A stretch of DNA of 64,000 nucleotides, taken from the NCBI RefSeq assembly GCF_022570735.2, contig NZ_JANCNS010000001.1, positions 372,001 through 436,000 on the forward strand, written 5' to 3'. The notes below the pieces were generated by a model. The model ran no database searches and was not told where the DNA came from. It worked only from the letters and a program-made list of their open reading frames with translations. The DNA is from Christiangramia oceanisediminis. Its GTDB lineage: Bacteria > Bacteroidota > Bacteroidia > Flavobacteriales > Flavobacteriaceae. The position numbers and the translations under genes are program-made. Positions 44,042 to 53,421 of the stretch are shown in pieces. The first letter of the stretch is position 1, and every line of letters starts with the position of its first letter.

Positions 44042-46669
44042 ATGACAAAAAGAATACTTAGCCTCTTATTTATTTGTTTCATATATAGCATCACAACCCA
44101 AGCACAGGACCTACCCCTGGGAGATTCCAAAAAATATGTGATTGGCGATATCAAGGTAACGGGGACCACAACGTATAACGAATCTACGGTAATCACCTAT
44201 ACAGGGCTGAAAAAAGGAGATGAGATCTATATCCCCGGCGATCGATTAAGCTCCATCATAAAAAAACTCTGGGACCTCAACCTGTTCAGCGATATCAATT
44301 TCTACATCACGAATGTTGAGGGGAATGTTGCCGATCTTGAGCTGGAGATCACCGAAGTTCCAGTTCTGCAGGAAGTTCGTTTTGTTGGTTTAAAGAAAAA
44401 AGGGGAAAGGGACGAACTAATTGATGAAAACGACCTGAAACCAGGCGTTAAGGTTACCGAAAACCTGATCACCACCACCAAAAACTATACGGAGAACAAA
44501 TTCAGAAAAGAAGGTTATTTCAATGCCGATGTAAATGTTAGAACTACCGAGGTGACCGACACAACAGGCACCCCTACCAACAAGGTTAACATGATCGTGA
44601 ATGTTGACAAGGGAGACAGGGTAAAAATTTCTGAAATCGATCTGGTAGGGAATGAAGAATTATCAGATTGGAAGTTGAGAAGACAAATGAAGAACACCAA
44701 GCAAAAGAACTTTTTGAGGTTCTGGAAGCGCTCCAAATTTGTGCGTGACGATTACCAGGCTGATAAGGAAAACCTGATTAACAAATACAAGGAAGAAGGA
44801 TACAGGGATGCCCGAATCACCTCAGACACCCTGATAAAAAAGGGAGAAGACGACATTGCTTTAAAGATCAATATCGAGGAAGGAAACCAGTATTATATTG
44901 GTGACATCAATTACCTTGGAAATGTCGCATTTTCTGATGCTACCTTAGACAGGGTTCTTGGACTTGGCAAAGGAGACGTTTACAATGGAGTTTTACTGGA
45001 CGAGCGGGTTCAGGGCAGAGAGCCAAATAAAACTTCGGTAGCCAACATTTACCAGAACAACGGTTACCTGTTCTCTGACATAGACCTGGTAGAAACCAAC
45101 GTGTATAACGACACCATCGATTTTGAGATCAGGATCGTTGAAGGTAAAGAAGCATATATTAATGAAATAAGGGTAACCGGAAACGATAAGACAAAAGACC
45201 ACGTGATCTATCGTGAAATGAGAACCAAACCTGGCCAGAAATACAGCCAGGAAAATGTAGTTGCAACGGTAAGAGAACTTGGTCAGCTTGGATTTTTCGA
45301 TGCTGAGAACCTGAGCCCTGAGTTCAAGGATGTTGATCCGAATTCAGGAACTCTAAGTCTTGAATATCCGGTTGTAGAAGCTGGTGCCAGCCAGATCGAG
45401 CTTCAGGGTGGTTACGGTGGAGGTGGCTTCATTGGAACCCTTGGACTTTCGTTCAATAACTTCTCCTTACAGGGAATTTTCGATAAGGATGCCTATAAGC
45501 CAATCCCAATGGGAGATGGCCAGTCTCTATCCCTGCGAGCACAGGCAAGTACCTTCTACCAAACCTATAGCCTTTCTTTTAGAGAACCATGGTTAGGCGG
45601 CCAGAGACCGGTAAGTCTTTCTACCTCATTTAGCTACACCAGGCAGTTTTTGTTTGACTTTGTTGAAAGGAGAGCCGATAGATCCAGAAGTTTCGATATT
45701 CTTGGGGTTAATGTGGGTCTAGCTAAAAGACTCACTGCTCCAGACCAGTATGTAACCATTCAGAACCTTGTTGGATTCCAGCGATATGACCTTAACAATT
45801 ACAACACTGGTTTATTCACCTTCGGTGATGGATTTTCCAATAACCTTTACTACCAGTTAGGTATCACCCGTGATAACACTTATATAAATCCTATCTTTCC
45901 TACAGGTGGATCTCGTTTTTCGGTAACAGCAAAACTTACACCTCCATACTCTTTCTGGAACGGTGTAGATTATGGCAACCTTGAAAATCAGGATGAGTTC
46001 CAGTTAAGAGATGATAATGGCAATCTTATAGATTATGAAGGGAATAGGGTAACTCCAGAAAATTCAGTTCCTGATGTTCAGAAGGTAGATCAGAAGAAAT
46101 ACAACTGGCTGGAATTCTATAAGATCAAATTCGCCGGTACCTGGTATACCAACCTGGCCAACTTTGGTCCAAGTAGTGACCTTGTTTTAAGAACACATAC
46201 AGAATTTGGTTTCCTGGGTGCCTATAACAATGAAAGAGGTGTTCCACCGTTTGAAAGATTCTATCTTGGTGGCGACGGTCTTGGAGCCTTCAGCCTTGAC
46301 GGAAGGGAAACCATCCAGTTAAGAGGTTACCCAAACCAGTCGGTGATCCCTATAGATCGCCCGGTAACTACACAGGATGATGGTGCGACCATCTACAACA
46401 AATACTCGCTGGAACTTCGATACCCAATCACCCTGAAACCAGCGGCTTCAATCTATGCGCTTACATTCCTGGAGGCAGGAGCTACTTATGACAGTTTCAG
46501 GGATTATAACCCGTTCCAGGTGAACAGATCGGCAGGTCTTGGTCTGCGAATCTTTATGCCTACCTTCGGATTACTGGGTATAGACTTTGGTTACGGTTTC
46601 GACGAGATCGTTGGACAGCCTGGACCTAACGGATGGGAAACTCACTTCATAATAGGACAGCAATTTTAA
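44042..46669 (+). CDS. bamA: BamA, outer-membrane protein assembly factor
   Basis: I start at the ATG in 44042-44044 (875 residues), 7 bases past the uppS stop; a longer frame reaching back into uppS would not begin with a signal peptide, while this one does (MTKRILSLLFICFIYSITTQAQ). Five POTRA domains follow (for example YVIGDIKVTGTTTYNESTVI; VKISEIDLVGNEELSDWKLR; AYINEIRVTGNDKTKDHVIY), then the 16-strand barrel (GGGFIGTLGLSFNNFSLQG onward) ending with an aromatic residue, HFIIGQQF. It inserts beta-barrel proteins in the outer membrane. It is followed by two skp-like genes. Confidence 0.97.
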   Translation: MTKRILSLLFICFIYSITTQAQDLPLGDSKKYVIGDIKVTGTTTYNESTVITYTGLKKGDEIYIPGDRLSSIIKKLWDLNLFSDINFYITNVEGNVADLELEITEVPVLQEVRFVGLKKKGERDELIDENDLKPGVKVTENLITTTKNYTENKFRKEGYFNADVNVRTTEVTDTTGTPTNKVNMIVNVDKGDRVKISEIDLVGNEELSDWKLRRQMKNTKQKNFLRFWKRSKFVRDDYQADKENLINKYKEEGYRDARITSDTLIKKGEDDIALKINIEEGNQYYIGDINYLGNVAFSDATLDRVLGLGKGDVYNGVLLDERVQGREPNKTSVANIYQNNGYLFSDIDLVETNVYNDTIDFEIRIVEGKEAYINEIRVTGNDKTKDHVIYREMRTKPGQKYSQENVVATVRELGQLGFFDAENLSPEFKDVDPNSGTLSLEYPVVEAGASQIELQGGYGGGGFIGTLGLSFNNFSLQGIFDKDAYKPIPMGDGQSLSLRAQASTFYQTYSLSFREPWLGGQRPVSLSTSFSYTRQFLFDFVERRADRSRSFDILGVNVGLAKRLTAPDQYVTIQNLVGFQRYDLNNYNTGLFTFGDGFSNNLYYQLGITRDNTYINPIFPTGGSRFSVTAKLTPPYSFWNGVDYGNLENQDEFQLRDDNGNLIDYEGNRVTPENSVPDVQKVDQKKYNWLEFYKIKFAGTWYTNLANFGPSSDLVLRTHTEFGFLGAYNNERGVPPFERFYLGGDGLGAFSLDGRETIQLRGYPNQSVIPIDRPVTTQDDGATIYNKYSLELRYPITLKPAASIYALTFLEAGATYDSFRDYNPFQVNRSAGLGLRIFMPTFGLLGIDFGYGFDEIVGQPGPNGWETHFIIGQQF

Positions 46670-46700
46670 TTTGGCACGATATTTTCTATCTTCGGTATAA

Positions 46701-47510
46701 ATGAAAAAAAATATAGTTTCCATAATCGCAATAATCGGCCTTGGTCTTGCAACGGTCAATGCCCAGAAAAGCATCAGGCTTGGTTATATCGATATGGAAT
46801 ATATTCTTCAGAATGTGCCAGAATATCAGGAAGCGAACAGGCAACTTGATAACCGTGTTCAGGAATGGAAAGCCGAAGCTGAGGCAAAGCTTAAGAAGGT
46901 TGAGGATATGAGAACCAGCCTGGACAATGAGCGGCCTTTGCTCACCAAAGAGCTTATCGAAGACCGTGAAGAGGAGATCGCTTATATGGAACAGCAGGCC
47001 AGAAAGTATCAGCAGGATAGATTCGGACCAAATGGAGATTATATCATTCAGAAGAAACAACTCGTAAGACCCATTCAGGACCAGGTTTTTACCGCGGTTC
47101 AGCAAATAGCGGAAAATAGGAACCTGGATTTCGTTTTTGACAGGACTTCAGATATTGGAATGATATATGCAGACAAACAATATGATGTAAGCGAGCTGGT
47201 TCTTAGAACCATTCAAAGAACTGCCAACAGAGAGCAGCTTCAGGGCAGGGACGAGATCGAGCAAATGGAACGAGCCGAGGATCTTACACCAGAACAGGAA
47301 GATGCAAAGAATGAGCGCGAAGCCCTGGTAGAAGAACGCAAAAATGAACGCGAAGCTTATATCGAAGAAAGAAAAAGAGAAAGAGACTCGATACGGGCAG
47401 CGAAACAACGGGAATTCGAAGAAAGAAGACAAAAGATACTTGCAGAGAGAGAACGAAAAAGAGATTCTATCCTGCAGGCTCGTGAAAAGAAGAATGACAC
47501 GATAAACTAA
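46701..47510 (+). CDS. OmpH/Skp family periplasmic chaperone with extended tail
   Basis: This 269-residue protein has a signal peptide (about residues 1-21). The Skp core (RLGYIDMEYILQNVPEYQEANRQL; long helices; LDFVFDRTSDIGMIYADKQYDVSELVL) is followed by about 90 residues of charged repeats rich in E-R-K (EREALVEERKNEREAYIEER and on) that should form a coiled coil. Skp is about 140-165 residues, so the tail is an addition. It holds unfolded outer-membrane proteins for BamA. It is 31 bases after bamA and 35 before the second copy. Confidence 0.9.
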   Translation: MKKNIVSIIAIIGLGLATVNAQKSIRLGYIDMEYILQNVPEYQEANRQLDNRVQEWKAEAEAKLKKVEDMRTSLDNERPLLTKELIEDREEEIAYMEQQARKYQQDRFGPNGDYIIQKKQLVRPIQDQVFTAVQQIAENRNLDFVFDRTSDIGMIYADKQYDVSELVLRTIQRTANREQLQGRDEIEQMERAEDLTPEQEDAKNEREALVEERKNEREAYIEERKRERDSIRAAKQREFEERRQKILAERERKRDSILQAREKKNDTIN

Positions 47511-47545
47511 ATATTTTTTAAACCTTAAACTTAACGACGATTAAA

Positions 47546-48055
47546 ATGAAACAATTCAGAACACTTTTTATAGCTTTCGCTTTGATGATTGGAGCTACTG
47601 CTTTTACAAATGCACAGTCTAAGGTGGCACATATCGCTACTCAGGATCTGGTACAAACCCTACCTGAGTATAAGAACGCTATGGACCAGCTTCAAAAACT
47701 GGAAAAGACTTATGACGCCGAGATAAAAGACATGTTATCTGAGGCTCAAAGCACCATGCAACGTTACGAGGCAGAAGCTAATACAAAGTCTGAAGAAGAG
47801 AACCAGAAGCGAGCTACTGAACTTCAGGCTGCGCAAAGAAGAATTCAGGAGCACAGTGCTAAGGCAAGACAGGATCTTCAGAAAAAGGAAGCAGATCTAC
47901 TTAGACCTATCCTTGAAAAAGTTCGTACTGCGATCCAGAAGGTAGCCAGAGATAAAGGTTACGATTATGTACTTGATTCTACTACTGGAACAGGAGTACT
48001 TCTAGCTGATGGATATGACCTTATGCCAGACGTAAAAAAAGAGCTTGGAATGTAA
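47546..48055 (+). CDS. skp: OmpH/Skp family periplasmic chaperone
   Basis: This 169-residue protein has a signal peptide (MKQFRTLFIAFALMIGATAF, cleaved near TNAQ) and a complete Skp core: KVAHIATQDLVQTLPEYKNAMDQLQ, a charged coiled coil, RPILEKVRTAIQKVARDKGYDYVLD and a final GVLLADGYDLM. It is the shorter, standard-length sibling of the upstream gene. It is last before a strong terminator. Confidence 0.93.
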   Translation: MKQFRTLFIAFALMIGATAFTNAQSKVAHIATQDLVQTLPEYKNAMDQLQKLEKTYDAEIKDMLSEAQSTMQRYEAEANTKSEEENQKRATELQAAQRRIQEHSAKARQDLQKKEADLLRPILEKVRTAIQKVARDKGYDYVLDSTTGTGVLLADGYDLMPDVKKELGM

Positions 48056-48081
48056 TTTCCTCCCTTTTATAAATAAAACTG

Positions 48082-48111
48082 AAAACTGCGTACAGAAATG
48101 TACGCAGTTTT
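48082..48111 (+). terminator. Intrinsic terminator of the bamA-skp operon
   Basis: AACTGCGTAC pairs with GTACGCAGTT around a 6-base loop and is followed by TTTTT. The T run itself contains TATTTTTG (48112-48119), which may serve as the -7 box of murI. Confidence 0.85.
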
Positions 48112-48126
48112 TATTTTTGTAGGTAT

Positions 48127-48921
48127 ATGAGCGACGCCAGACCTATTGGATTATTCGATTCGGGAGTTGGAGGCACCTCCATCTGGAAGGAAATTCACCA
48201 GCTGCTTCCTGTAGAACAAACGATCTACCTGGCCGATAGCAAAAATGCTCCCTATGGAATAAGGCCACAGGAACAGATCATCAGCCTTTCTATCAAGAAT
48301 ACCGAGAAGTTGCTGGAAATGGGTTGCAAATTAATTGTTGTTGCCTGCAATACAGCCACGACCAATGCGATCAAGATACTTAGAAATACCTACAATGTTC
48401 CCTTTATTGGTATTGAACCAGCCATAAAACCTGCTGCCCTCCAAAGCAGCAATAAGGCGGTAGGGATCCTGGCAACCAAGGGAACTCTTTCCAGCGAACT
48501 GTTCACGAGAACTTCTGAATTGTATGCACAGGATATCAATGTAATTGAGGTAGTGGGTACAGGTCTTGTTGAGCTTATAGAAAGCGGAAAGAAAGATTCA
48601 AAGGAAATAAAAGATCTTTTAAGGAACCTTCTCAAACCTATGATCGATCAAAAGATCGATTATCTTGTTCTTGGCTGCAGCCACTACCCTTATCTTATCC
48701 CCGTTCTTAAAGAAATATTACCACCGGAAGTGAAAATCATAGATTCGGGGGAAGCCGTTGCCCGCCAAACCAGGACAGTAATGCAAAAAGAAGGAATTTT
48801 AAATACTTCCCAGGAATTAAAGCTACGACCTAAGTTCTATTCCAATACCAATCCCAAAGTTCTAAAGGAGCTTATTGAGGCTGATAAAAACAATTATAAG
48901 GTAGAATACCTGGATTTTTGA
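48127..48921 (+). CDS. murI: Glutamate racemase
   Basis: This 264-residue protein has LFDSGVGGTSIW (residues 9-20), the first catalytic cysteine Cys74 in VVACNTATTNAI and the second, Cys184, in LGCSHYPYL. It makes D-glutamate for peptidoglycan. It has the standard length and lies beyond the bamA-skp terminator. Confidence 0.97.
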   Translation: MSDARPIGLFDSGVGGTSIWKEIHQLLPVEQTIYLADSKNAPYGIRPQEQIISLSIKNTEKLLEMGCKLIVVACNTATTNAIKILRNTYNVPFIGIEPAIKPAALQSSNKAVGILATKGTLSSELFTRTSELYAQDINVIEVVGTGLVELIESGKKDSKEIKDLLRNLLKPMIDQKIDYLVLGCSHYPYLIPVLKEILPPEVKIIDSGEAVARQTRTVMQKEGILNTSQELKLRPKFYSNTNPKVLKELIEADKNNYKVEYLDF

Positions 48922-48928
48922 TTATAGG

Positions 48929-49978
48929 CTATTGATTGATTGCAGGACAATTACAATCATACCTGGCCCTGCTTTCCCCGAAGTTATATCCCAGGGTTAA
49001 CTGATGGAATCCAGTATTACTCAAAACAATTGAATTGAGTTGATAGCTGAAGGTGTAACCAAAGATGAACTTTTTATAATCGATCCCCAGGAATGGAGTG
49101 ATATACCTGAGCTGTTGTCTTTGTATTTCTTCTCCATCGTTAGTGTATTCCGTGGTTTCAAATCCATTGCGATAGGAAATTCCACCCCATAAATTACCAA
49201 ATTCAAGCTCGTAGTATGATTTCAAGTTAATATCCAGTGCCATCTCATTGGTCGCTTCCCGAGCCTGGAAAAGTATGGAAGGCTCAAAACTCCAGGGATC
49301 ATAAGGATCCAGTTCAAAAACATAACCCGCAGAAAACAGGTACTTTCTCATATTGCTGGGGACGGCATCAGAATACCATAATTCCCGGTTTACAGACAGT
49401 ATGTTCTTAGCTGCAAAATGAAAATAAAGGTCTCTTAGATAATACGAGATCCCAACATCCATATTAGCAAAGATATCGCTGTTACTGTTCCCAATGATTG
49501 GGTCAAACCTGGAAAAATTACTTATATCCAAACGATGTTGTACCACTCCAAGATTAATTCCGAAGGAAAGCTGGTTAAGATCGGCCGTACTTCTGGAAAA
49601 CATCAGGTGATAGGCGAAAGTTCCATAGGCTCCGAGTTTGGAAAAATTTCCATTCTCATCCCTGAAAAGAATACCTCCTACTCCAATTTTATCACCAAGC
49701 CTTGAATTATAAGCGAGAGTTTGTAAGTTAGGCGCCTGCTCTACGTCGAACCACTGGCGTCTACCGGTTAAGCGTATCTGGTCAAAATTCGACGCTCCGG
49801 CCATAGACGGATGAATGAGATACAGGTTATCTGTAAGATAATCAGAATATGTAGGGAGAAGTTCCTGGGCTTTTAAAGCCGAAGAATTTAAAAAGAGGAT
49901 CAACAATAAAAACCTAGTAAAAACAGGAAATGCTGAACTCTTAAAAATCAGGTTATTGAATTTGGTCTTATAAGCCAT
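48929..49978 (-). CDS. PorP/SprF family type IX secretion-related membrane protein
   Basis: I start at the ATG in 49976-49978 (349 residues), because MAYKTKFNNLIFKSSAFPVF leads into a signal peptide (FLLLILFLNSSALKAQ). A longer frame reaches into the divergent Nfu gene. PorP/SprF features are present: LPTYSDYLTDNLYLIHPSMAGAS, GDKIGVGGILFRDENGNFSKLG, and a barrel ending in GYNFGESRARYDC. PorP-like proteins accompany T9SS substrates and gliding adhesins. No large adhesin gene is adjacent, so the partner is elsewhere or absent. Confidence 0.88.
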   Translation of the reverse strand: MAYKTKFNNLIFKSSAFPVFTRFLLLILFLNSSALKAQELLPTYSDYLTDNLYLIHPSMAGASNFDQIRLTGRRQWFDVEQAPNLQTLAYNSRLGDKIGVGGILFRDENGNFSKLGAYGTFAYHLMFSRSTADLNQLSFGINLGVVQHRLDISNFSRFDPIIGNSNSDIFANMDVGISYYLRDLYFHFAAKNILSVNRELWYSDAVPSNMRKYLFSAGYVFELDPYDPWSFEPSILFQAREATNEMALDINLKSYYELEFGNLWGGISYRNGFETTEYTNDGEEIQRQQLRYITPFLGIDYKKFIFGYTFSYQLNSIVLSNTGFHQLTLGYNFGESRARYDCNCPAINQ

Positions 49979-50039
49979 AAAGCCCGTAAATATATATAAT
50001 AGCTGGTTTTTGTTTAGTATTTTTGCCAAAAATATTGAG

Positions 50040-50954
50040 ATGAGCGATTTTAATATAAATATAGTGCCCACCAGCACCACTTCAATTGTAAAATTCGAAG
50101 CCAATAAGTTCCTTACCAGGAATGAGAATCACGAATTCAAGAATATAGACGAGGCTGCAAATTCACCGCTGGCCCAGCAACTCTTCTACCTTCCCTTTGT
50201 TAAAACGGTTTATATCGCACAGAATTTTGTTGCGATCGAAAAATATGACATTGTAGACTGGCCCGAAGTTCAGAACGAAGTAGCTGAGCAGATTGTAACT
50301 TACCTGAATAAAGGCGGAGTGGTGATCAAGGAGGCCAAAGCCCAGTCTGGAAAAGTGCCTGTAACGGTGTATGCAGAAAGCACCCCCAACCCGGCCGTAT
50401 TGAAATTCGTTGCCAATAAGAAACTGGTATTGCAGTCGGCAGAATTTAAAAATATCGATGAAGCCAAGAACGCCCCACTTGTTCAAAAGCTGTTTCATTT
50501 CCCTTTCGTGAAAGAAGTCTTCCTTGATGAGAACTATGTATCCATACAAAAGTATGATATGGCTTCCTGGGAAGAGATCAGCATGGAACTAAGAGAATTT
50601 ATTCGAACCTATCTTGAAGATGGTAATGAAGTTTTAAACGAGGAAGCTATTTCGGCTCAAAGCGAGGCTGCTGCCAAGCAAACCGACCTGAATGCGAACC
50701 CGGGAGATCTGGACGAAACTTCCAGGGAGATCGTCGCTATCCTTGATGAATACATCAAACCAGCGGTAGCAAGTGACGGAGGAAATATATTATTTGACAG
50801 CTATAACCCCGACAACAAAACGGTAAAGGTTATTCTCCAGGGAGCCTGTAGCGGCTGTCCGTCTTCAACGATGACCCTGAAGAACGGTATCGAAACCATG
50901 CTTAGAGACATGCTGAAAGAACGAGTCCAGTATGTAGAAGCGATTAACGGATAA
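50040..50954 (+). CDS. NifU/Nfu family iron-sulfur scaffold with doubled N-domain
   Basis: I start at ATG 50040 (304 residues); an upstream ATG would add MFSIFAKNIE. Two copies of the Nfu N-terminal domain are present (about 5-95 and 107-200), each with a FVK...V-F/Y block (YLPFVKTVYIAQNFVAIEKYD and FHFPFVKEVFLDENYVSIQKYD). The NifU C-terminal domain follows (about 225-300) with the cluster-binding pair Cys270/Cys273 in CSGCPSS. Most bacterial Nfu proteins have a single N-domain. It assembles or delivers Fe-S clusters. It is divergent from the PorP-like gene. Confidence 0.92.
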   Translation: MSDFNINIVPTSTTSIVKFEANKFLTRNENHEFKNIDEAANSPLAQQLFYLPFVKTVYIAQNFVAIEKYDIVDWPEVQNEVAEQIVTYLNKGGVVIKEAKAQSGKVPVTVYAESTPNPAVLKFVANKKLVLQSAEFKNIDEAKNAPLVQKLFHFPFVKEVFLDENYVSIQKYDMASWEEISMELREFIRTYLEDGNEVLNEEAISAQSEAAAKQTDLNANPGDLDETSREIVAILDEYIKPAVASDGGNILFDSYNPDNKTVKVILQGACSGCPSSTMTLKNGIETMLRDMLKERVQYVEAING

Positions 50955-50959
50955 AATAA

Positions 50960-50984
50960 AATCCCTCCAAAAGAGGGATTTTTT
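50960..50984. terminator. Bidirectional intrinsic terminator
   Basis: AATCCCTC and GAGGGATT form a stem with a 5-base loop, followed by TTTT and preceded by AAA, between the convergent Nfu and phosphate-transporter genes. Confidence 0.85.
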
Positions 50985-50987
50985 ATA

Positions 50988-53258
50988 CTAATAAGTGGTT
51001 GCCCGCGCTTCATTATAGAACTCCTGGAACAGCTGTAACAAGTTCATGGTAGAACCTATAAGATCCTTGGTCTCTAACAGGATGCCAAAATATAACTTGG
51101 TGTTCTTCGGGCTGGATTCTGAAGTTCGTATACGCGTGATCTGCTTCTGAATTAGCTCACTTACATAATTCAGCAGTTCCTGCTTCTCGTTTAAAAGATT
51201 ATCGATATTGCCAAATTCATGATTATCAAATGTTTCGGTGATCTCATCGAACAGGATCTGCATCTTATCATCCACTTTCTTCAGATCCCTTATCTGGTTA
51301 AATTTTAAATTTTTGTGGTTGTTATGAACATGGTTATAGCTGTTTCGGGTAATAAATCCGATCGACTGCACCATATCCTGAAGATAATCCAGGGTTAGGA
51401 TATAGAATTTACTGGCTTCAACCGAATTCTCATCAAGCGATTTAATGAAATAGAAAATATTGTCCTTTAACTGGTCGACTTCTGTTTCGAGCTTTTCGAT
51501 CTTTTTATAGCTCTTCTTAAGCTTGCCAAGATCATAATAGCCCAGGTTATCTACCGTTCGTGAATACATCTTGTTGATGCCACCAATTACCTTCGAAATA
51601 TTTTCTGAAGTTTCCTCTGTGATCTCGTTAATGGTTATGATATCGCTCTTTTTGAATCGCTTCTTGCTCTTTTCCTCCTTTTCCTTTTTGGAATGAAGTA
51701 TACTACTTCTCACCACCAGGCTTAAAGCAACGATAATAAGAATTACCAGGGCCACGGTTCCGCCGTAATAGATGATCGCGGCGAACAGAGCTGCAGCCGA
51801 AAATGCTACGAGCGCGGTAATAAACCATCCTCCAATCACATTCAGCACTCCAGTTACACGATACACGGCGCTTTCACGATCCCAGGCCCTGTCGGCCAGG
51901 GAAGTTCCCATCCCAACCATAAAGGTCACATAAGTGGTAGACAAAGGCAGTTTCATATTAGTACCAATCGAGATAAGGATACTGGCAACCACCAGGTTTA
52001 CCGAGGCTCGAACCATATCGAAGGCCGGGGTATTGATCCGTTTTCCGCTATATTCCTGTGAGGATTTATCGAACTTGTTTTCGATCTTATTTTTAACCCT
52101 ATCTGGAAAAAGAGCCGTGACTGCATTCCCCAGGAGTACTGAATATCTCACGAGACCACGGGAAAGCCAGTTAGGCTGGAACCGTTCATCCCCGTCCCCC
52201 TGCCTGGCGAGATTGATCTCTGTCTCGGTAACAGACCGTGCCTTGCTGGAAAACCAAAGCGTGAGCACCATGACGGCACCGGAAATAACCAGCAGAAATT
52301 CAGGTGTGGGCACACTGCCCGATAGTCCGCTCATATCAAAATCGGAAGGTAACACCCCGGTTTCACTATAAGCCGACTGCCATAACTGGAAGGATTGCCA
52401 GGCGGCAATGGGTACTCCAATGAAGTTCACCAGGTCGTTACCTGCGAAGGCAAGTGCCAAAGCGAAGGTTCCTACCGTGATAATAGTTTTAAGGATATTA
52501 ATTTTAAAGACGCTCATCAGCAACTGGGAAAACGCCGTAAATAGTGCAAACCCAATAAGCACGATGATCAGGGTATGCGTATTGATATATTCCATCATCG
52601 AATCTGAAATGAATGGAACACTTTTCATCCCTTTGATAAGAATAAAATATAGGATAGCGGTGAGCGACACTCCTCCGAAGATGGCACCAAAATATTTTAA
52701 TTTTTTTTCGAACTGAAAGGAAAAAATAAACCTCGAAATATACTGCACGAAGGCGCCAACCGCAAAAGCGATTACCACCGCCATCAGGATTCCAACAATT
52801 ATTTCAGTAGCCTTTGCCGTATTGATATATTCTGCCAGCAGACCTAAATTACCATCCGGCTGAGAAAAGACCTTTAATGCGGCCATACAAACAGCAGCCC
52901 CCAGGAGTTCAAATACGATAGAAACAGTGGTAGAAGTTGGCAGTCCAAGGGAGTTGAAAAAATCAAGCAGCAGTACATCGGTGAGCATGACCGCCATAAA
53001 AATGATCATGATCTCATCAAAATAGAATTCCCCGGGCACAAAGATCCCCTTCCTGGCAACTTCCATCAAACCGCTGGAAAAAATGGCTCCAACCGCGACA
53101 CCTATACTGGCGACTATCATTATGGTCCTCATGGAAATAGCCTTGGAACCAATGGCCGAATTGAGAAAGTTTACAGCATCATTGCTTACTCCAACCACCA
53201 GGTCTGTAATAGCCAGGGCGAACAGAGCGACCAACATCACGATATAAATATCTTCCAT
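50988..53258 (-). CDS. PiT family inorganic phosphate transporter with PhoU-like C-terminal domain
   Basis: This 756-residue protein has a PHO4/PiT membrane part at about residues 1-510: GVSNDAVNFLNSAIGSKAIS is the family's first signature, and LSTTYVTFMVGMGTSLADRAW, with its mid-protein LPLSTTYV, is the repeat counterpart. A charged stretch (KKEKEEKSKKRFKKSD) follows. The cytoplasmic helical domain of about 220 residues resembles PhoU/DUF47 (YSRTVDNLGYYDLGKLKKSYKKIEKLETEV). In many bacteria the DUF47 protein is a separate gene beside pit; here they are fused. It imports phosphate with a cation. Confidence 0.92.
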   Translation of the reverse strand: MEDIYIVMLVALFALAITDLVVGVSNDAVNFLNSAIGSKAISMRTIMIVASIGVAVGAIFSSGLMEVARKGIFVPGEFYFDEIMIIFMAVMLTDVLLLDFFNSLGLPTSTTVSIVFELLGAAVCMAALKVFSQPDGNLGLLAEYINTAKATEIIVGILMAVVIAFAVGAFVQYISRFIFSFQFEKKLKYFGAIFGGVSLTAILYFILIKGMKSVPFISDSMMEYINTHTLIIVLIGFALFTAFSQLLMSVFKINILKTIITVGTFALALAFAGNDLVNFIGVPIAAWQSFQLWQSAYSETGVLPSDFDMSGLSGSVPTPEFLLVISGAVMVLTLWFSSKARSVTETEINLARQGDGDERFQPNWLSRGLVRYSVLLGNAVTALFPDRVKNKIENKFDKSSQEYSGKRINTPAFDMVRASVNLVVASILISIGTNMKLPLSTTYVTFMVGMGTSLADRAWDRESAVYRVTGVLNVIGGWFITALVAFSAAALFAAIIYYGGTVALVILIIVALSLVVRSSILHSKKEKEEKSKKRFKKSDIITINEITEETSENISKVIGGINKMYSRTVDNLGYYDLGKLKKSYKKIEKLETEVDQLKDNIFYFIKSLDENSVEASKFYILTLDYLQDMVQSIGFITRNSYNHVHNNHKNLKFNQIRDLKKVDDKMQILFDEITETFDNHEFGNIDNLLNEKQELLNYVSELIQKQITRIRTSESSPKNTKLYFGILLETKDLIGSTMNLLQLFQEFYNEARATTY

Positions 53259-53421
53259 ATAAGCTTACTTATTAACCAGCAAAAATGAATCTTTTGTTTG
53301 TCTTTTGTGAAAAGATAAAGTTATTAAAAGATTAATAATATTAATGGGAGGCTTTTGTATAATCCTTAACTTTAAATCTGAAGCCTTTGACACGAATTTA
53401 AAGGTTTCTAAATTTTTATTC

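Noticed and set aside
49979-50104. Longer PorP-like frame overlapping the divergent Nfu gene
   Set aside because: The added residues do not look like the family, and the later ATG leads into a signal peptide.
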